From assembly GCA_024509875.1 (NCBI GenBank), contig JAMPIV010005013.1, forward strand, positions 1,013,501 through 1,077,500: a DNA stretch of 64,000 bases, given 5' to 3'. Positions 9,042 to 19,635 of this stretch are shown here, one piece after another (the first letter of the stretch is position 1; each line of letters starts with the position of its first letter). The position numbers and the translations under genes were made by a program. The DNA is from Oreohelix idahoensis. Lineage: Eukaryota; Mollusca; Gastropoda; Stylommatophora; Oreohelicidae. Below the pieces are notes generated by a model. It made no database searches. It was not told where the DNA came from and saw only the letters and a list, made by a program, of their open reading frames with translations.

Positions 9042-10862
9042 CTAATTTTGATCACAGGGGTGCCGACTGAGGAAATCTGCACCGACATTCAATTTGCCTG
9101 GGATATATTGGATACTGAACTGATAAGGTTGAAGCAATAAAGACCACCTCAGCAATCTTGCGTTTTCATGCTTAGCCTGAGATAAAAATACGAGAGGCTG
9201 ATGGTCCGTCTCCACCACAAAAGTCCTACCATACAGATAGATTTGAAACTTCTTTATTGCCCAGATTAACGCTAAACATTCTTTTTCGCTTGTGGAGTAT
9301 CCTTGTTCCGCCTTATTCAATTTGCGGCTTGCATAAGCGACTGGTTTCAGTTCCCCATCAGGTGAAGATGATCTTTGCAACAAAGCCCCTCCGAGTCCTA
9401 CATTACTTGCATCGGTTCTTAAGACAAAGTCCTGTGTCAAATCAGGCAGTTTGAGAATAGGCTTGCTAGTGAGTTTTTCTTTTAACTCTTGGAACGCTAG
9501 TTCACATTGTGCAGTCCAAATAATTTTATCTGGAAGTCCCTTGCGAGTCAGATCAGTCAGAGGAGCACAAATAGCGTTAAAATTCTTGATGTATTTCTGA
9601 TAAAATCCGCATAACGACACAAATGATCGCACGTCTTTTTTTGTTTGCGGCCTAGGTGCTCTCTGCAGTTTTTCCAAATTCTTAGGATCAGGGGTCATAT
9701 TACCCTGATATACAGTGTGTCCCAAGAATTCCAACTCTTTGCATCCAATACAACATTTTGTTGGCCTAGCAGTTAAGTTCGCCTCCCGAAGTCTATCAAA
9801 CAACATCTCCAGAGCTTCAATGTGTTCTTCAAATGTCTCGGTGGCGACGAGAATATCATCCATGAAATTTGTGATACATGGGTTATTCAGGGGATCCAAC
9901 AATTTGCGCATCATCCTTGAAAACACACTCGGAGCATTTTTCAGTCCGAATGGTAGCATATTGAATTCATAATGTCCATCCGAAGTGCTAAAAGCCAAAT
10001 AAGGTCTCACTTCAGGCTTCACTGGGATCTGGTAATAGCCTTTACTAAGATCCACCTTTGAAAAGTATTTTGCCTTGTTCAGTCTGGCAAATAACTGTTT
10101 TGTGTCTGGTAATGGATCCACTTGTCCTTCTGTGACAGCATTCAGTTTCCTGTAATCTATGCACAGTCTGTGTTCCCCAGACGGTTTTCTCAACAAAACG
10201 ACACTAGAACTAAAAGATGATTCACTGTGCGAAATAATCCCCTCCTTCAACAAATACTCTATTTCTTCCTTCAATGCCTTCTCCTTCGCGAACGGAATAG
10301 AATAGGCTCTCATACAGATTGGGTTTGAGTCTACCAGTTTCATGTCATACTGTAGCAAATTTGTATGGCCTGGTTTATCTGTTAATACATCTGTATGTTC
10401 CTCCAGAACCTGTTGAACTCTCTCCCTCTGGTTTTTAGTCAGGTGCTTACTGACTTTTACCTGTGCTGCGGTTTCACAAGGATGTAATGGGTATTCATGT
10501 GAGGTGAGTGGTTCTTTTTGCATCTGGGTTGCAATAGCCAAGGTCAATAAGGGGGTGCTTTCCTGGAGTGGTCTGTCCAGATACTTCTTTAACAGGTTTA
10601 CATGATAAACTTTTTCCTTCCCCTTTTTGTCAATTTTATAGTTTGTTCTAGACACCTTCTCTAGAACCGTATATGGACCTTGCCAACCAATTTGTAATTT
10701 ATTCTGGCTTCCGGGTAGTAGAAGCAGCACCTTCTCTCCGACTGCCAGTTCCCTGTCCTTTGCCTTCCTATTAAAATATGCTGCATGTTTCTTCCTGGCT
10801 TGCTTCAAATTATCATTTGCCAGTTTCCATCCAGCTTTCAAACGAGTGGTCAGTTCGTTCAC
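9042..10862 (-). CDS. pol: pol second part: integrase tail, reverse transcriptase, RNase H
   Basis: A 606-codon open frame with three parts. Residues 1 to about 105 are the C-terminal part of a Ty3/Gypsy integrase, with the GPY/F-type motif GWQGPYTVLEK near residue 60. The RT follows, with DYRKLNAVT (about 235), KVDLSKGYYQIPV (catalytic D, about 265), LPFGLKNAPSVF, and the catalytic FMDD near residue 333. RNase H follows: LRTDASNVGLGG (first D, about 483), TSEKECLALIWA (E) and VVETDHQPL (D). The frame ends 86 bp before the candidate 3' LTR, and no integrase follows RNase H. Placing the integrase before the RT is opposite to the standard Ty3/Gypsy order and matches the Gmr1 group. The first ATG is arbitrary, since the protein is probably part of a longer polyprotein interrupted at 10863-11055. 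Confidence 0.93.
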   Translation of the reverse strand: MNELTTRLKAGWKLANDNLKQARKKHAAYFNRKAKDRELAVGEKVLLLLPGSQNKLQIGWQGPYTVLEKVSRTNYKIDKKGKEKVYHVNLLKKYLDRPLQESTPLLTLAIATQMQKEPLTSHEYPLHPCETAAQVKVSKHLTKNQRERVQQVLEEHTDVLTDKPGHTNLLQYDMKLVDSNPICMRAYSIPFAKEKALKEEIEYLLKEGIISHSESSFSSSVVLLRKPSGEHRLCIDYRKLNAVTEGQVDPLPDTKQLFARLNKAKYFSKVDLSKGYYQIPVKPEVRPYLAFSTSDGHYEFNMLPFGLKNAPSVFSRMMRKLLDPLNNPCITNFMDDILVATETFEEHIEALEMLFDRLREANLTARPTKCCIGCKELEFLGHTVYQGNMTPDPKNLEKLQRAPRPQTKKDVRSFVSLCGFYQKYIKNFNAICAPLTDLTRKGLPDKIIWTAQCELAFQELKEKLTSKPILKLPDLTQDFVLRTDASNVGLGGALLQRSSSPDGELKPVAYASRKLNKAEQGYSTSEKECLALIWAIKKFQIYLYGRTFVVETDHQPLVFLSQAKHENARLLRWSLLLQPYQFSIQYIPGKLNVGADFLSRHPCDQN

Positions 10863-10985
10863 GTATTGATACGATGAGGTAACAGTCTCTTCCGCCTTCT
10901 CATCTGTCCAGGTCCTTAATAGGCTTCTAAAGGACCTTTTATTGGCCTCCCAAATAGCAGAGTTGCGGGAGCCATCCCGGTTGAA
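10863..10985 (-). pseudogene. Frameshifted junction between integrase core and integrase tail
   Basis: Minus-strand coding continues across this gap but in changed frames. After the T run at 11048-11053 the family-like integrase sequence moves to a second frame that includes FAYREVPHSS and LLFGRPIKGP, typical of the post-core region. Near 10925-10940 it moves again to the frame that enters the downstream open frame with LLRTWTDEKAE. Two small indels, one beside a homopolymer, therefore separate the two long frames. They could be true mutations or sequencing errors. Programmed frameshifting is unlikely because it would have to occur twice inside the integrase. Confidence 0.75.
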
Positions 10986-13454
10986 CTATGTGGTACCTCC
11001 CGGTACGCAAACAATGCGGCGGGCAGGAATTGATCCCACAGATCCGGTTTTTTCGTGTGCCAGCTTTCTCAGGATAGAAATGAGAGTCCCGTTGAACCTC
11101 TCTACCTGGCCGTTCCCTTGTGGATGGTACGGACTACAATGAAAGTGTCTGGCTTGAAATAGTTTAAAAACTTCTTCCGTTAGTTTCCCCTTGAACTGAG
11201 AACCATTATCCGTCAAGATTTGATGCGGGAATCCTAATCGGGTAAATATTGTAAGTAGTGCCTCTGCTACATGTTTTGAATCAATTGATGGCAGGGCTAC
11301 CGCCTCTCCCCACATAGAACAAGTGTCCACCAGAGTAAGGATGTAACTGTTCCTCCTCTTGGTCCGAGTGAGAGGTCCTACAATATCCACTGCAACCCTC
11401 TCAAAAGGTGTTCCCACTATGGGCATTTCCCCTAGAGTTGCAGGAGCAGTCCAGTGCTTTGGAGCTACCCTTTGACATTCTGGGCAGGATTTGACATATC
11501 TTTTTATATCCTCCGTTATCCCTGGCCAGAAGTAATGACAAGCTATACGCTGTCCTGTGGCGCTGATCCCCATGTGACCACTGAAGGGAATCGCATGCCC
11601 GAGTTCCATCACTTTATCTCTATATGAAGTGGGAAGAACCAGCTGGTTATGACCATTTGTTCCAGTTCCGGCCTTCCTGTATAAGAGTTTGTTCTTCATG
11701 AAATATTCCCCCTTGCTCGGAGGTGTGTGGCATTTGGGCAATTTTTTAAAACATGGCTTGAGTGTCCTATCCTCAGCCTGCGCCTTCCTCATCTCCTCTG
11801 GATGAGCATTTATAGGTTCACCTTCTTCCTCCTTCTTCTGTGACCTGGTCTGCACTGTCGCCATTATCACAGGTTTCTCGGGATTCCCCAAGAAGACGTA
11901 TCTACACCCCAATATCAGAGGGTAGATTGGTTCATCTATCACTGCTGCTCTGATTTCTCCTTCCACATAGCGAGTTTTCACCGTTATCCTTGCGATGGGA
12001 AGTGTCATGAGTGGTATGTCCTTAGTCGCCCCTTGTATTTCCACTGTTTCTGTGGTATACTGACTTGGGTCCACTAGGCTAGACTTCACAACTGAATCAT
12101 AATCCAAACCTGTATCATAAAGGCACCTTATGGTGACCCCATTACAAATAACATCCTCACAAACTGGGGGGTGATAAGGTTCCTGTTGTCCCTTAGGATT
12201 AACCTTTAATCTTTGCGTCCCCGACTTCATTGCAGCAATGTTTGAAGGTTTCCTTCTACAAAATTCGGTGTTATGGTTATCCTTCTTGCACCATTTACAC
12301 CATCTTTTTCCTTGGTTCAACGGTTTTCTTTCATTGAACTTTTGGTCATTGAACTGTGAGTTTCTGTCGCGATAGTCATTTCTTGGCCGCTCAAAGTTTG
12401 TCCTACCTTTATTTCCCTGCTCTCTATTATCAAATTTATTAAATTGCTGTGGAGCTTTAAAATTGTCTATGTGCTTCTTTTTAGCACCACTTACCTCTGC
12501 CTGGGCTGCCTGATACCTCTCAGCAACATTTAAAATTTCCCCCAACTTCTCTGCACCTTGTTCCATGAGAAATTTTCTCATGTCTGGAGCCATGGACTCT
12601 CTCAATTGCTCAATCATGATCATTTCTTTAAGATCTTGGGTCTTCCCCAGAGCCGTCCATTTCTCCAAATAGGTTTCTAGTCTAGCAGAGAATTGGTGGT
12701 ATGTCTCCCCAGACAACAGTTTGGCATTTCTAAATTTCTTACGATAAAATTCACCATTCTTCTCGTACCTTAATAACAAAGCCTGCTTTAACATGTCATA
12801 ATTGTCTTGGTCTTCCCTGTTCATTTTGGCAAATACTTCATAAGAAGTACCTCTCAATCCTTGTGATAGCTTTAAGCTCCACCTCTCTCTCTCTAACCCA
12901 TATGTAGTAGCTAATAACTCAAAACGTCTTAGGTACCCCTCTATGTCATCGTCTTTTTCAACAAAATGGTCTAAATGAAACCCCATAGCGGAGTTTGAGG
13001 CTCCCAGACTGGGCGTAGCATCCGAGGCAAAAGGGCTGGCACCATTTTCAGGAGCCTGGCCTTGTAATTCCAGCTCCCTTAGTCGTAATTCGTGCTCCCT
13101 TTGCAACCTTCTATCTTCTGCCTCCCTTTCGGCAGTCAACCTTTTTTCTTCTGCCTCCCTTTGCTGTCGTTTTTCTTCTGCCTCAATTTGCAGCCTCTTA
13201 GTCTCAGCCTCTAACTTCTTCTCTTCAACCAACCTGTCAGACTCCAATTTTCTTTCAGCCTCTTTTTCTAATCTCCTTTCTTCCCGTTCAATATATTTAT
13301 CACATTCAGCCGTTACGTATTGAATTAAAATTTGACCATCCATTCCCATCTCCTTCGCGGTGAGCACAGCAGCTGATCTAAATTTTGCCAGCTCCGCCAT
13401 ACTTTTTTGACAATATAATAATATACAAGATAAATCTCTAACCAGTAAATACAC
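10986..13454 (-). CDS. gag-pol: gag-protease-integrase polyprotein, first part
   Basis: An 822-codon frame. The likely start is the internal Met (MAELAKFR) near 13400. Residues about 55-135 are a charged Glu/Lys/Arg coiled coil. A gag body follows, then a zinc knuckle CKWCKKDNHNTEFC (CX2CX4HX4C, about residue 385). A retroviral-type protease active site appears as CLYDTGLDYDSVV near 446. The integrase comes next: HHCC zinc-binding region (GHMGISATGQR to CPECQ, about 620-660) and core with VAVDIVGP, LTDNGSQFKG and GNGQVERFNG. The core gives D, D and E with exactly 35 residues between the last two. No RT lies between protease and integrase. The frame runs out near the end of the core because of an indel at about 11050. 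gag, protease and integrase on one frame with RT downstream is the Gmr1-like arrangement. Confidence 0.93.
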   Translation of the reverse strand: MYLLVRDLSCILLYCQKSMAELAKFRSAAVLTAKEMGMDGQILIQYVTAECDKYIEREERRLEKEAERKLESDRLVEEKKLEAETKRLQIEAEEKRQQREAEEKRLTAEREAEDRRLQREHELRLRELELQGQAPENGASPFASDATPSLGASNSAMGFHLDHFVEKDDDIEGYLRRFELLATTYGLERERWSLKLSQGLRGTSYEVFAKMNREDQDNYDMLKQALLLRYEKNGEFYRKKFRNAKLLSGETYHQFSARLETYLEKWTALGKTQDLKEMIMIEQLRESMAPDMRKFLMEQGAEKLGEILNVAERYQAAQAEVSGAKKKHIDNFKAPQQFNKFDNREQGNKGRTNFERPRNDYRDRNSQFNDQKFNERKPLNQGKRWCKWCKKDNHNTEFCRRKPSNIAAMKSGTQRLKVNPKGQQEPYHPPVCEDVICNGVTIRCLYDTGLDYDSVVKSSLVDPSQYTTETVEIQGATKDIPLMTLPIARITVKTRYVEGEIRAAVIDEPIYPLILGCRYVFLGNPEKPVIMATVQTRSQKKEEEGEPINAHPEEMRKAQAEDRTLKPCFKKLPKCHTPPSKGEYFMKNKLLYRKAGTGTNGHNQLVLPTSYRDKVMELGHAIPFSGHMGISATGQRIACHYFWPGITEDIKRYVKSCPECQRVAPKHWTAPATLGEMPIVGTPFERVAVDIVGPLTRTKRRNSYILTLVDTCSMWGEAVALPSIDSKHVAEALLTIFTRLGFPHQILTDNGSQFKGKLTEEVFKLFQARHFHCSPYHPQGNGQVERFNGTLISILRKLAHEKTGSVGSIPARRIVCVPGGTT

Positions 13455-13643
13455 TAAGTACTTCTTATGACTATAGTCTAACCAATTCTAACTAACCAGT
13501 TAACTAATTAATTATTACTGGCTGTGAAGATTCACCAACTTTTATCTGCAGGGACACTTTTAATTTTAAAGGGAATTTTACAATTTATTTCCCTACTTTT
13601 ATTTCTCCCACCAGGAGATCCTAATATTACTGTTGGGCTAATT

Positions 13644-13662
13644 ATCCCTGGACAAGACCCCA
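13644..13662 (-). promoter_or_regulatory. Candidate tRNA primer-binding site
   Basis: Minus-strand TGGGGTCTTGTCCAGGGAT lies 5 nt from a CA dinucleotide that would end the 5' LTR. It resembles the primer-binding site complementary to tRNA-Pro in many retroelements, apart from a few mismatches and one extra base. Position and TGG start support it, and the tRNA identity is inference. Confidence 0.5.
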
Positions 13663-13667
13663 ATTTA

Positions 13668-15690
13668 TGTTGTGGTGTTGATGGTATTGTATGATGGTGA
13701 TATTACTAAATGTAATTGTATGAGGCCAGCTGTGAAGGCTCCTGAGATAAAATGTAGTTGAGAATTGTCAGAAGGCCTTTCTTGCTACCACTACGACCTC
13801 ACACTTAATTTTTTTTTAATGAATGTGGCTACGTAAAGTGTCTAGGGTTATGATATGTAGTGTGGTGTAATAGGTTATAGATATACCCACAGATATTTAA
13901 CAAGACTAATAATATTAATAAATGTTAAAATACACTGAACTAACTCACGTGTGTAAAATTTTTTGATAAAATTATATGACATTTATTTTGTTCTGGATCA
14001 ATTTTTTAGGTTGACCAGAACTTAAAAGGATTTAGAGATTATGAAAGAAATGCATGGAATATTATATCATAAATGCAATAGTGTACATATATATGTACTA
14101 TACTAGTTAGTTTTATTAAAATGTTCTAGTAGTCATCTACTTGGGAGGATAGTTAATGTTTGTGCTGTTGGGGTGGCCTCATCACACCTGTCTATATTGA
14201 CTACACAGTGTCCAGAAAATGGTGGGAATTTTTATGGGGATATTAGTAACTACAAAGCGTTGGTGAATGTCCAGCAGACCAGAGGCTCACTCATCTTGTA
14301 GTTGTAGCTCTGGTGCTGAAATCAGGTGGTCCCACCTCTCCGTGCTGGCGGGCAATAATGGTGGTCTCTGTCACAAGTACTGCACCGATACACTCGAGTA
14401 AAGTCACCAACTGAATAGACACTGCTTTGTTGACAACAGAAACTCACAGCTCAGATTATGAATAAATAACACAGAATTGCTAGCAAAACTCAGCTGAGCT
14501 GCTGGCTATAGTATGGCGTCCCTAAACTTCTTTCACTTTCTTTCATATGGAAATCACCACACTTTAAAATCTGTGTCTATCACTGAACAACTATTGAGAA
14601 ATGACCCCAAATCCGCGTCTAAGCGCCGACAATATGCTTGTCTGTGGCCAATCACTGCCTAGGTTTTTTTGAATTTCAAATTTCCTACACTAAAGTCATT
14701 TCAGTCATGCTTCAGTCAAGTATGGATGTTTATCTGTTAGTCTGTCCGTCTCTACTTGCGTTTCTACAAAAATGTACTTGATTTTTGAACCAACCTTTCT
14801 CTCCCCTCCAAATTTTTGTCGTTAAAAGTTATTTTTAGACACAGCCACCACAATATCCCCTGCGTCTCGAGGTCGTGTTTTTTTGTGCAATTAGCGACAC
14901 TTTTAGATTCAATACAGTCTGTCGATGATGTGAACAACACTGTCTTTGTCATTATCTTCAATATTATCTATCCGTCTGTAAAATTAAGAACATATTAGTT
15001 CACTGCTCAGAATGGGCCATCCGGCCAGCTAATTTTTATATTCCTAACATTAATATTAAGAAAAAAGTACTTTTTAAAATGCGTAATACTCCAAACATCT
15101 CCGTTTTTTTAGCCGCTGAATTCAAATCAAGGGCTTGGTATTGCAAAAGCGTCCAATAAATGAACTGTGGCGTAAACATATCTAATGGTCCCCTTCTGTC
15201 GAGTTGCTTACTTTTTATGGTCCAACTTGGGGAAACGTGGACTTTTTCTACTCCCACCCACCCCCACCCTCCCCCCCCCCCCCCAATTGGAGTCCTCCTT
15301 AGGGTTTGATTTCTTGTCTCAACGTACTCCCCCCCTCCCCCGCCCCCCCCCATCCCCCCCCCCGCCTCGGGAAACTTGACTTTCCCCACCCGTTTCCCCC
15401 CCCCCGCCATTATTGCGTCCTCCTTAAGCCTTCTACTAGTACACCTACACGCAATTCTTTTCCAGTCATATTTTTTTCCTTTTTGATCAATTTCGCTACA
15501 GTTTGCATTAATCCGCCGATAATCCCCCCTCAGTGTCCTAAGCTAGCAAGTCAATTTTTATGGATGGGTTGTATGACCCGCGGTCCTGGGCGAATCATGT
15601 ACATATCGGCAGCAGCTACGCATTATGTTTTTTTACCAATCCTTATAGTTATCCTTGAGGTATTTTTACCGTTGTAGTCTTCGCTCTCCA
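13668..15690 (-). repeat. Candidate 5' LTR of the Ty3/Gypsy-type element
   Basis: Starts (plus strand) TGTTGTGGTG at 13668, beside the candidate primer-binding site, so the minus-strand LTR would end CACCACAACA. From 13947 it repeats 7382-8956. The match is clean to about 15060, then continues with many small insertions and lengthened C runs to about 15680, where it is lost. The outer end (expected CACTACACA) is not visible, so a target-site duplication cannot be tested. Total length would be near 2 kb, which is long for an LTR. Confidence 0.65.
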
Positions 15691-17150
15691 TAAGCCGCTT
15701 TCAACATACAGCCAACTCCTACCTGCAAGATGCCCCCCCTTCGGTCCAACATAAGCTCCGGAGCATTCGCAAGTTGTCGACTATGCCCCAGGACCTTCCC
15801 TCCCGACCATATCTATGAGAGTCGTTTCTTCTCGGTGACTATCACGCATGGATTTTGTTTTTAAGAGAGGGCTGCACAAAGGTGGGAGAGTGTCCCAGCG
15901 CGATGGGGCCGCTGGGCGTGGGTACAGGGCCGCGAGCTCATTCCTTACGAGGTATGGATAGTGGTAGATGTGCCTCTGATTTAGCATCAGGGCAACATCG
16001 TCAGCAAGTCCAGCCCTGAAATTCAGACCTGCACATCTTCCAGTACCCAGGTGACAAGAGACGTCTGCATGTTCGCATCCTTACATGCCTTGAGGTTCAT
16101 CGTTGCCCAGCGGGACCAGTCTGCACGCAGCTTAATCCGGATTTCAGTCAAGGCCTATGAACGACGACGTGAAAGAAACAAAATTCCTTCACCCACAACC
16201 ATGTCTCCTTCGTGACTTATCATTGTCAGCGATATAGCCAGAAACGCACATATGAGGTCCTTCACCAGTCTAAACTGCCAATTCTCCTGCGCACAATCCC
16301 TCGATTCAAGGGGGTTCTTTCGTCCGGGACTACATAGGTTTGTATATATCTCTAACAGGTGCTGACCGATTGGAATGGAGAGCTTGTATAACGAACTTCA
16401 CACCAGGGACTATGTTAACCCTAGCAGAGTCCCTCACATCTGAGCAAATCATACGAATCACAGACGCTAACTAAATACTGGACCGCTGGACATCAACATT
16501 AGGCCTCTTACACCAGACCCGGTGGAGGTACGATGCGCCAAGACTAAGACAACCCGAGGCGTAATCAATGCGTGCACGCGCTAGATGAAATGAGACGCTA
16601 GAAGTACTCACGCTGGCTCGAGCACCACGAACCTCAGCCACGTAACTCTAAGCAGGCGGCGAGCACATATATGGAAGGCTCTAAGATGCAGCGGTGCCGT
16701 GGTAATATGAGGGGCTTCTGCGTATTGCTTGGCTGTTGACAGTTGTTTCCCACAAGGGAAAATTAGTCGACTGGATCCTACAATAAAGGAGTCGGGCTGA
16801 CATACTGCTACTCAACAGTACTGATTTGGTCATGACCCAGTTGGCAACCAAGCCGCTGGAGTCTTCAGCCTCTAAGGAAGGCAATCGCCGTGTCTATGGC
16901 TCAGAGTTCCCTGAACTCAAATCCGGAGCCTAAGCGAGTTTGATGACATCATGCGTACTTAAAAACACTTAACAATGACTTATACATCAAAATCAAAATC
17001 TAGGATTAATTCAAGCAATAATATTATACAGGCAGAGACTTACGACATACTTTGTTTTTCACTCCTGATATGGGAGACGCGCTGGATGTAAATGGGGGTA
17101 CCTAGGGTAGGCTATCTTATTGTTAACAGTTCGACAGAGTAATGTATAAT

Positions 17151-17189
<39 letters not shown>

Positions 17190-19426
17190 TATTTTTTAGG
17201 TCTATTACTGTACTAGTTGTGTCACCCCACTCGAGTTGGAGACCTCCCAGTAACAAAGACTGCTGTAGATAACGTCTCGATATTATGCTCTCTTATCTTT
17301 TACACACTATACGTGGTCCTGAAGTGTTCCTCTATAACTATGCTTTGTGCAGATGAGGAACAGGATATCAATCCCTCGAGACCTTACGGCATATACCGAG
17401 TGCAAAATTGTCAATTTTTGGCCTGGAATGACGTCAGTTCTATTGTTCTGGTTGGTTTTATAGCGAATATGTAGTACACACTTTGTGGGGAGGGCAACGT
17501 TCGCTGCAAATGGTGCTAATCACCTAGTATGCAAGTCACTTCGATTACAGTACTGCACTGACTCATATGGCCTTGTGCACTTGGGTCCCCCCTCTACACC
17601 TCGTTTTCACGGGGATGAAGAGGTCGAGTTTTGAAATAAGATGGCAGCGTGTCGAAAAGCAAGTGGTGAGAAGTTTAGAGAATACTTTTTCCACACAGAA
17701 GTTCATTATGCGATGAGCACTGGACAGGAACTGTTAGCCGAACGAGGCTGATGACATTTAAGGTCAAGTCGCCGCCACATGACGTGTCTGCGTTGCATGA
17801 TGTAATGTTAAATGAAGTATACACACAAGGTGAGGAGGTCGGGGGTAATGAGACTAAGGGGGGGACGTGTGTAGTCCTTTAGGGGGGGGGCTCTATCACT
17901 CAGGGGGGGGACCACCAATTATTATATATCCAGGGGGGGGGGGGGGGGGGGGTATAGGAGGGAAGGGCGGAGGCGGAGACGGACACAGGGTTTCGAAGCT
18001 CTGGTGGCGAGCTACCAGAAACGGCTACACATATTTGTGCAAACAAGCGACGGGTGCACACACACCCAGCGAGCGCCGAGACATAGCGGGGCGGGTGGTG
18101 AATGGGGGGGTAGCCGAGAAGGATGAGACCGTGAGAACGTGTATCTAGGGGTGAGGGGGGAGGGTGGTGTGTGAGTTCCTAAGTGGGATCGGTGGTGCGT
18201 GGGGGGGGGGGGGGGGGGGGGGGGGGGGATTTGTGTATGTGTTTGCGTGGGGCAATTAATGAATTATACATCTTAGTTGTAATCCGAACAGGAGTAAAGG
18301 GAATGATAAAAGTCCAGTTCATTATATTATCTAGAAGGGAATCTCTTCATGCCACTGTGCACGAACAGAGACACAGTAGTGAGATGTAATTCATTACGAC
18401 ACGCGCGTGAGTGAGGACTGTACGACTAGGGGGGTGGGTGGGAGGTAATATGTGTGTCTACAGCACAAACTACTATATGCATATCTGCATCACACGGTGT
18501 CTAGACAAATGATTCTATATCTCTATGAGAGTACAGTCACATTTCAGGATACTAGAGTGACACACGGCGTGACAGCGAGCATTAACTGATTAGGAGGGGG
18601 TGTCTGCTGATATAACTATTTGGTAGGACAGCGTGAATATATAATCACCGCTGCCGCATATGACGTGATCTAAACTTACTAGCGAGAGCGTCATCTCTCA
18701 CAGATAGTTAAGAGCGTTGGGGTCAGGAGGCGAGAGTGGTGTGGGGGGGAGTCTTATGGGGTTGGGGGGGTGGTTTGTTTAGGCCTGATTAGTGAGCGTC
18801 TTATATATATTATTTTTTGTATTGGATTGGATTATTTTTGGACTTTTTTATTATATGATTAGATAGATGTATTTTTTAGAGAGTTAAATTATTATTTATA
18901 TTTATAGTTATATTTATATTATAGTTGTTGATTTAACAATTTCTTATTATATCAAAGAGATTTTTAGTTTTGTGTTTTTGGATATAATAATAAAATAAAT
19001 ATAATAATTATAATAAAAAATAAAAGAAAATAATTATTTACAAAATTAATATTAAAATTATAAAAGCAAATTTAAATATATATAGAAATATAATATAATA
19101 ATATAAAATAAAAGATTAATCAATAAATATTAGAAAGAAAAAAAAATTACATAAATATAAAAAAAAATCATAAAAAAAAAAATAAAAGAATACTAAACAT
19201 TTAGTGGGATAGTAAGGTAACCAACCATATAACTACTGAGCCACGATCAGCCACGGAGATGACAAACTGGAGTACACACTGAATTTCATAACAGCCTCTA
19301 GCGCATAGACGAACATACAAAGTGAGGACGAAAAAATTATAGAATAACTAAAAAAAAAAAAAAAATGGCCATAGCAAAAAAAATAATAAAAAATAAAAAA
19401 ATGGAAAGGGGAAAAATCAAAAAAAA

Positions 19427-19459
<33 letters not shown>

Positions 19460-19570
19460 AAAAAAATAAGTTGGTATGTTTGAAAAAAAAAAAATATAAA
19501 AAAAAAAAAAGTATAAAAAAAAAAAAAAACAAAATAAAAAGCTGCCGGGTAAGAAAAAATAGGAAAAAAG

Positions 19571-19601
<31 letters not shown>

Positions 19602-19602
19602 G

Positions 19603-19635
<33 letters not shown>

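Noticed and set aside
10863..11055. Programmed frameshift between the two retroelement frames
   Set aside because: Two separate frame changes would be needed inside the integrase, one beside a homopolymer. Mutation or sequencing error is simpler.
9042..13454. Copia (Ty1) superfamily membership based on domain order
   Set aside because: The RT (FMDD with Gypsy-type flanking motifs), the GPY/F integrase tail and the RNase H are of Ty3/Gypsy style. Only the order is copia-like.
15036..15677. Proline- or glycine-rich frames on both strands
   Set aside because: They depend on stretched C runs that are absent from the twin LTR at 8700-8940.
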